From Thamnaconus septentrionalis (lineage: Eukaryota > Chordata > Actinopteri > Tetraodontiformes > Monacanthidae), in the NCBI GenBank assembly GCA_009823395.1, contig CM020513.1:1915501-1979500 (forward strand): a DNA stretch of 64,000 bases. The letters are read 5' to 3'. A program made the position numbers and the translations under genes. This document shows, piece by piece, positions 58,854-64,000 of the stretch (the first letter of the stretch is position 1; each line of letters opens with the position of its first letter). Below the pieces are notes generated by a model. The model saw only the letters and a list, made by a program, of their open reading frames with translations, ran no database searches and was not told the DNA's origin.

Positions 58854-60904
58854 ACAGGTCTGTTTTTCTCCAGCTACTTCTTATTCCCTTTGTGGAAGTG
58901 CATTTGCCGTCATTATGGCCCATTACGCAGCTGTTACATTTTATAAACATGGGAAACCGACGTTGCGTCCATTAGACACCCCGCAAAGCCGACACTCTAT
59001 GAAGTGCAGACCTGCAGACTGCAGACATCTGGGCATTTATTACATCTCTATTTCTCATTTCTCTCCGACTGCAACATTAAAATGCCGTCCACCTTTATGA
59101 TTCGCGGGAATTTATTTCAACATATTCGGTTCTTCAACACGTCTGTCGAAAAATGCCACAGATGGTAAATGAAAATGGATTGTTCCCATTCTGAAGAAAT
59201 ATCCAGCCGCTGATAAAAATCAATGCCGCGCATTAGCCCCTCAAATACACATGAATAGCAATCCCTATTTCTGATCACCAGGACCGTTATTCGCCAAGCT
59301 TTTCAGTCTCAACTGAATGGAATATAATTTCAAATGTGCATGAAGGAACTTCATGTCATAATAAGAAGAGAGCCTGAGCATGTCAAGGAGATGCAAATAA
59401 ATAGAATGAGAAAATATCTGGAAGTCCTCCAGATCATGAACACCATAGGGTGACGTTCAGTTGCATATTTGTGTATAACGCAGTGAATAATAGTCTTTGA
59501 TTGGACAGCAGAGCATTCTCCCATTTCATGTCATTGCCTTGCAAGAACATAAATAACAGAATCCGTAGCAAAGTATTGTGGGACAATGGGCCAAATGTAA
59601 ACAGGAAGTCATGTCTGCAGTCTGATAGTACACAAATTGTAGTATGCAGTACTTCCAAGGGAACTCATTTCAAAACCAACAACAAAAAAAAGGGCATAAA
59701 GAGAATTTGAATATTGACTTTGGCAACGAGACTCGTCAGCAATATCAAACACAATAATATGGGTTATTGGTATCGACCAGAAAAATATTGTGCACCCCTG
59801 ATGAACTCTTTCAGAAATCGATGTGACTGAAGTGCAACAGATTTGGGCAACATTAGTTCAGATCTCTGCCATGTGGAAAAAATGCAATCAAGAACATAGA
59901 ATTTAAACACGTCATGAGACAGCTCACTAATTCTTCCAGCTGGACAGCTACGCCTCAATGCAAGTCTGCCCTCCGCTGGACTTAATGCCGTGGCATGTGG
60001 GGCAAGTCTGGAGTCCCCTTAAAAAATGCTGCCCTTGACAAAATCATGCTCACTGAAGATAATGAAACTCAGCCCCCTCCTCCTCTCCTCCTCTCCCCTC
60101 CCCTGCACTCTCCACCCCTGCCCCTCCCCGTCTGGCCGTCCCGTGTGCACCCACCTTCTCAAAAACCACGAGGACTAATGCTGTTCTCCAGAAGGAATTT
60201 TAATTGATTGCACTGCAGCACGGCTGTGGCGCTCGTAACTTAGCATACTTTATGAGACGTCTTTGTTCTTGCTGCGCTCATACCTCCAGGTGTCTGAGGA
60301 GCACGGGGCACACCTGAGGAGTGTGCAGCTCCGGGGGGAGGCATGCAATTATTCTCTGAGCCGGAGCTGAGCCAGCGCAGATAGAAGAAGGAATATCGCC
60401 CCTGCTCCTTTCATCTCTTGAACAATAAAGGGAGTATATACGTTTTAATCTAAACTTTGGCTTAACTTTATTTTAGTGCTGTCAGATAATAAAGATATTA
60501 AAATAATGCCACAAAATGGAGGATATTAAAAAAAAAAAAGAAAAGGGAATGAGGCTAACGGTGATTTATAGCCGACCTGCTATTGGGGGCATTATTAAAT
60601 TTAGTAAAGCATTTTGCTCCCTATGAGTATTCTGCTGCTCTACTTTTCAAAGATCTGTGGTACAAGAGTTGCGATTTAGGCTCAGTCCCATTTCCTATTT
60701 ATATCCCTGACCCTCCTGATAAGTCACCGGTGTGACTGGAGTGCAAAGTAATAAGTTAGTTAAAAAAAAAAAAAAAAAAAAAAACAATACGACAATTTAG
60801 TTACATTTCTTCTTCTTGTTCTAGTTCTTGCTCAATCAGCTAAATGGTCATTTCAGCCCATCATTTTTGTCTCATTTCTTGGAAACTTTGAAATGCATTT
60901 TGTT
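58854..60904. other. Non-coding stretch, no gene supported
   Basis: No coding signal. A C/T-rich run lies at about 60075-60130, and poly(A) runs at 60528-60540 and 60762-60784. Confidence 0.4.
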
Positions 60905-61108
60905 TATCTAACAACGGGGTTCCGTTGGAGTCCATCCCAGTTGTCATAGGGCTAAGGCAGGGTGACACTCTGGACAAGTTGCCAATCCATCACCACACAC
61001 ACACACACACACAAACACACGCAATTTAGAGCTCCCAATTCAGCACACCCAGGATTGAACCCACAACCTTCTTGCTGTGAGGCAGCAGTGTTAACCACTG
61101 TGCCACAT
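60905..61108 (-). mobile_element. tRNA-related SINE, same family as the one at 13975
   Basis: On the minus strand the head reads TGGCACAGTGGTTAACACTG with a B-box-like GTGGGTTCAATCC, then 'gctgaattgggagctctaaa' and 'acttgtccagagtgtcaccc'. A (CA)n run of about 13 copies sits inside it (60986-61012). Confidence 0.7.
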
Positions 61109-62565
61109 TCTAACATTACGGCAGGTAATTGTAGGGTCACTGTTTCCTTACTGGAAGGAACAAAAGTATATCATATTTTTAATTATTGGAAAAGTGTATG
61201 AGGGAAATGAGGTTGCACCGGAAGGCTTTCCCTGCCTCACAATGGGCCTTTGGGGTGCAACTAGGCACAACAATTGAACTGATTAGCACATGCATAGTTA
61301 ATGCAGCTCGGTGGGGGAAAAACTGAACAAATTAAACATTTTCTGCTTGTTCAACAGTTTTTTTCTTAATAATTCTCACTGATATATCTAAAGATAATTT
61401 AAATGACTTTCAACATTATTAATTTCATTTATCATTTTACCACTGCTTAATTCCCTCAGAGGGTTGCTGGTGGGGGAAGCCGGTTATTCGGCGAGATTTA
61501 CGCCTCAGCCTCCATCTTAATATAAATATAAAAGACAGTTGCAAGTTAGCTCACAGCGCTGTGTTAACGTGACGCATTGCCGGTGATTGGACAGATAAAT
61601 GTTATTGTCGCGTCTTCTCGTTCAGCTAGTTTGTTCATTGTAAATACAATATTGTTATTGCAGATGTTTTGTCATATTTTCCCTATAATTGAATGCAGCC
61701 CTCAGGAAGCGCGTGTTGTGTGCACAGTTGCCAGATATACCCGCCACTGTGGGAATTAGGGCTAGTGCAACTGCCATTAAGATGAACAAATCAGACTGGT
61801 GGTGGAGAGGTTGTGTCTCAGCTGGGTTGCGTGTCTTGTTTTAATGTGGTACGTTGGTTATGGCAACTAATGTGGGGTCTGCAGTTAGTCCATTTTTCCA
61901 ATTAAAAACCAATCACTGTTGCAAAGTGGAATTTTATTGTCGCTGAAACAAAACAAAAAAAAAACAACAAAAATTAATTAAACACTGAAAGACCACCTGA
62001 GATCACTGATAACTGTGACGCAGCAGTGAGTGAGTGAACGAGCAGAACTGATGACCAATGGACAGGAGGACTGTGTTCAGGCACCGTGCAGAAGCTCCAA
62101 CATGGCGAGAAAGTGGCTGTTCAGTCTGCCTCATAAATGTGCAACAGACGACCAGGACTATTTATTAATTCCCATGCTGAGCAAGGCAACCGCTGGCTGA
62201 TATGAGTAATTTTGTCAGGCCACAGACTCTGACCCACCTTCATGAATAAAAACAGACTGAAACTTTAGATGAATCTTAATTGAGCAAGAACGAAGGGAGG
62301 TTTGCCTGCTTGACTGAACACGTCAATTCACTGCACTGCACTGTGAAAATAATAGGACTGGGAGAAAATGTTACTCCTCCGGGGATGAACAAAACGTTTA
62401 AACCTCATTTGACCAGCATGCCACAAACAAACGGGTGGATGGGGTACGGTAATGCGAAACCCACTATGACGACGCCAAAGTTCTGCCCCGTCACTTTCCA
62501 ACCCGCCTCCATTGGTTCTTCATTCAGTGTGTGGTCTGAGTGCTGCAAAACCCCAAACCCAACAC
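61109..62565. other. Non-coding stretch, no gene supported
   Basis: Short open frames only. No repeats other than small A-runs. Confidence 0.4.
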
Positions 62566-62660
62566 CACCCTTAACCTTAAAAGCCAACCACAACCTTAGG
62601 CTCAACACCAACCTTAACCTCAACCCTAACTCCAAAACCAACCCTAACCCTAATTCATAA
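62566..62660. repeat. Degenerate telomere-like hexamer tract
   Basis: Variants of CCCTAA / CCTTAA / CCTCAA recur in a ragged hexamer rhythm for about 95 bp and end in two perfect units, ccctaaccctaa. On the minus strand this is TTAGGG-like. Confidence 0.75.
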
Positions 62661-62880
62661 GCATTTCAAACTTCCGACATTTGGATCAAGAGGAAACAGC
62701 AAACAGGTGCGTGGAGCTAGCAGGCTAGCTAGCTCCCTTTTTCTTCTTTTGAAGTTCTGATTGAATTTAATTTAAAAGAGGGAAGAGAATTTTTTTTCTG
62801 TACAAACTGGACATGAAACGCTTCAACACCACTTGTTTTGTCCCATTGTGTCACCTCCAAAATCCTTAGTCAGCTGGGCA

Positions 62881-62950
62881 GGTTGGCTCAGCAGCTCAGA
62901 CTGCTGAACTACAGTGTGGGAGACCAGGGTTCGAATCCTGGTCTCCACCA
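62881..62950 (+). mobile_element. tRNA-like SINE head
   Basis: TGGCTCAGCAG (A-box-like) and GGTTCGAATCC (B-box) with a terminal CCA-like 'tctccacca'. The T-arm stem CCAGG/CCTGG has an 8-nt loop instead of 7, and no convincing anticodon arm forms, so I call it a SINE head and not a tRNA gene. Confidence 0.55.
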
Positions 62951-63269
62951 GCTGAAATGTATCTATCTGTCTTTTCAAGTCAAGGTCAGAGAGAGGAGGG
63001 GGTCAAGGAAGCAGCTGACTGTGGTGCACAAGGTAGTGGATTCAATTTCCCGATAACTTGTTTTTTTTTTTTTTTTAACTCCCCAGAGACAATGCCACAA
63101 CACAAACAAGACAAAATAATTAATAAAAAAAAATAAATAAATTTATTAAATTATAAATTATAAATTGAATAATATTTTTAAAAAAAAATAATTTTGATCG
63201 CTCACTTTCTTAACATTTTGCTGCTTTAGGAAACCATTCAGTGCTTTCGCCCCTGAAACTTGCCCCAAC

Positions 63270-63560
63270 TTCATGACTGTCCAAACATAGCTATAATGAC
63301 GAAGTGGCACAATGCAACATGTCAGAAAATTGAAAAAATACTAAACCCCCTTAAATGACTCTCCTATTATAGTTTACCATAAGACAGAGTGTTAGAATGC
63401 AAAATCTCAATATGTGCAAACCCACAGCCCCTGAAAAACGACATAATGTTGTTTTTTACAGAGACAAGAAAAAAAACTCTTGAATCAGCCCAAAACTCAT
63501 CCAAATGACTGTGCTATCATAGTTTAGCATGAGACAGAGTGCTAGAATGCAAATTCTGAA
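63270..63560 (+). repeat. Diverged tandem repeat near the window end
   Basis: The words 'aatgactctcctattatagt' + ttaccataagacagagtgttagaatgc (from 63354) recur from about 63504 as 'aatgactgtgctatcatagt' + ttagcatgagacagagtgctagaatgc. A weaker third version is at about 63272. Confidence 0.65.
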
Positions 63561-63574
63561 AATTGGAAAAGAAA

Positions 63575-63640
63575 AATGAATTGAACCCATATCTCCTCCT
63601 GTCTCAGCCAATGAGCTACCCTGTCTGCCTCAAAGTAAAG
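63575..63640 (-). mobile_element. tRNA-like SINE head, reverse strand
   Basis: On the minus strand 'ggtagctcattggctgagac' and a degenerate B-box 'atatgggttcaattc' are spaced like the head at 62881. Confidence 0.4.
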
Positions 63641-63849
63641 GGTTTTGAAGTTTACAAGTACCTCTTAAAAAAATCACACCATAAAACCTTTAGGACAAGT
63701 TCTGACGCCAGGGGCAGGAACCAAACCTTGTTTGGTTCTCACTAATAGTTTCACATTATCCACTCCTCTAAACACTGGACTACAGAGCTATAAAAGTACC
63801 TCTAGCATGCATAGATGGGAATAAAGTCTTGCTGAAATTTCAGTTGCCT

Positions 63850-63920
63850 CAAGCAGGAAATGAAGCCAGGTCTCCCACACCACAGTCAGCCATCTAGCCC
63901 AGTTAGCTAGCCTGTCTTGT
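63850..63920 (-). mobile_element. tRNA-like SINE head, reverse strand, second copy
   Basis: On the minus strand 'ctagctaactgggctagatg', then 'tgtggtgtgggagacctggc' + ttcatttcc. The 'tgtgggagacc' word is shared with the copy at 62881. Confidence 0.4.
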
Positions 63921-64000
63921 TCATTGCAAAGGGTATACAAGTATTGTTACAATAAGTAACAAGTATTGAACCCATGCTTTCCAACATGACAGTCTCTCTC

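Noticed and set aside
62566..62660. True chromosome end
   Set aside because: The tract is short and degenerate, with ordinary sequence on both sides.
62881..62950. Functional tRNA gene
   Set aside because: The boxes are present, but the T-loop has 8 bases and no proper anticodon arm forms; related degenerate copies lie nearby, as expected for a SINE.

Overview
This window reads as nuclear DNA of a teleost fish. The evidence is split genes with vertebrate splice signals, typical fish retroelements and DNA transposons, long CA/TG microsatellites, and an exon set I recognise as glucoside xylosyltransferase 1 (gxylt1). There are no prokaryotic features. I recognise three intact host genes: two copies of a small secreted C-type lectin and one gxylt1. 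Most of the rest is transposable-element sequence or non-coding DNA.

Layout. 1-6.6 kb is a stack of nested transposons. An old repeat is split by a hAT element with an 8-bp target duplication; the hAT holds an L2/CR1-type LINE; the LINE is split by a small DNA transposon. Next to it a second LINE has its SGNH-esterase ORF1 split by a third LINE. 6.6-17.6 kb is a large inverted duplication: two arms of about 3.6 kb, each carrying one complete eight-coding-exon lectin gene in head-to-head (divergent) orientation. The spacer of about 3.8 kb holds a decayed Ty3/gypsy retrotransposon. 17.6-20.4 kb is unassigned sequence with a 92-bp direct repeat and a transposase-like coding fragment. 20.4-31.7 kb is one 11.3-kb insertion with 12-bp terminal inverted repeats and a perfect 10-bp target duplication. 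Its bulk is a repeat array seated in an (AAT)n microsatellite, including a 3.59-kb tandem duplication and five double-hairpin modules. 32.2-33.4 kb is a 5'-inverted L1 fragment, and 34.1-35.2 kb is a TTAA-flanked transposon. 35.47-43.25 kb is gxylt1 (seven coding exons, 415 codons), with a Tc1-like remnant in its last intron. 43.3-62.5 kb has no gene that I can support, only microsatellites, one SINE and unassigned non-coding DNA. 62.6-64 kb has a telomere-like hexamer tract and tRNA-like SINE heads.

The most notable signal is in the lectin pair. Introns and the signal/propeptide exons are almost identical between the arms, but the four exons that encode the lectin domain differ at about 39 positions, mostly amino-acid-changing. 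The second is the hairpin module family in the AAT-anchored array. Its stems overlap, keep their pairing where the sequence changes, and end in an 11-bp motif that is the exact reverse complement of a motif in the head of each array unit.
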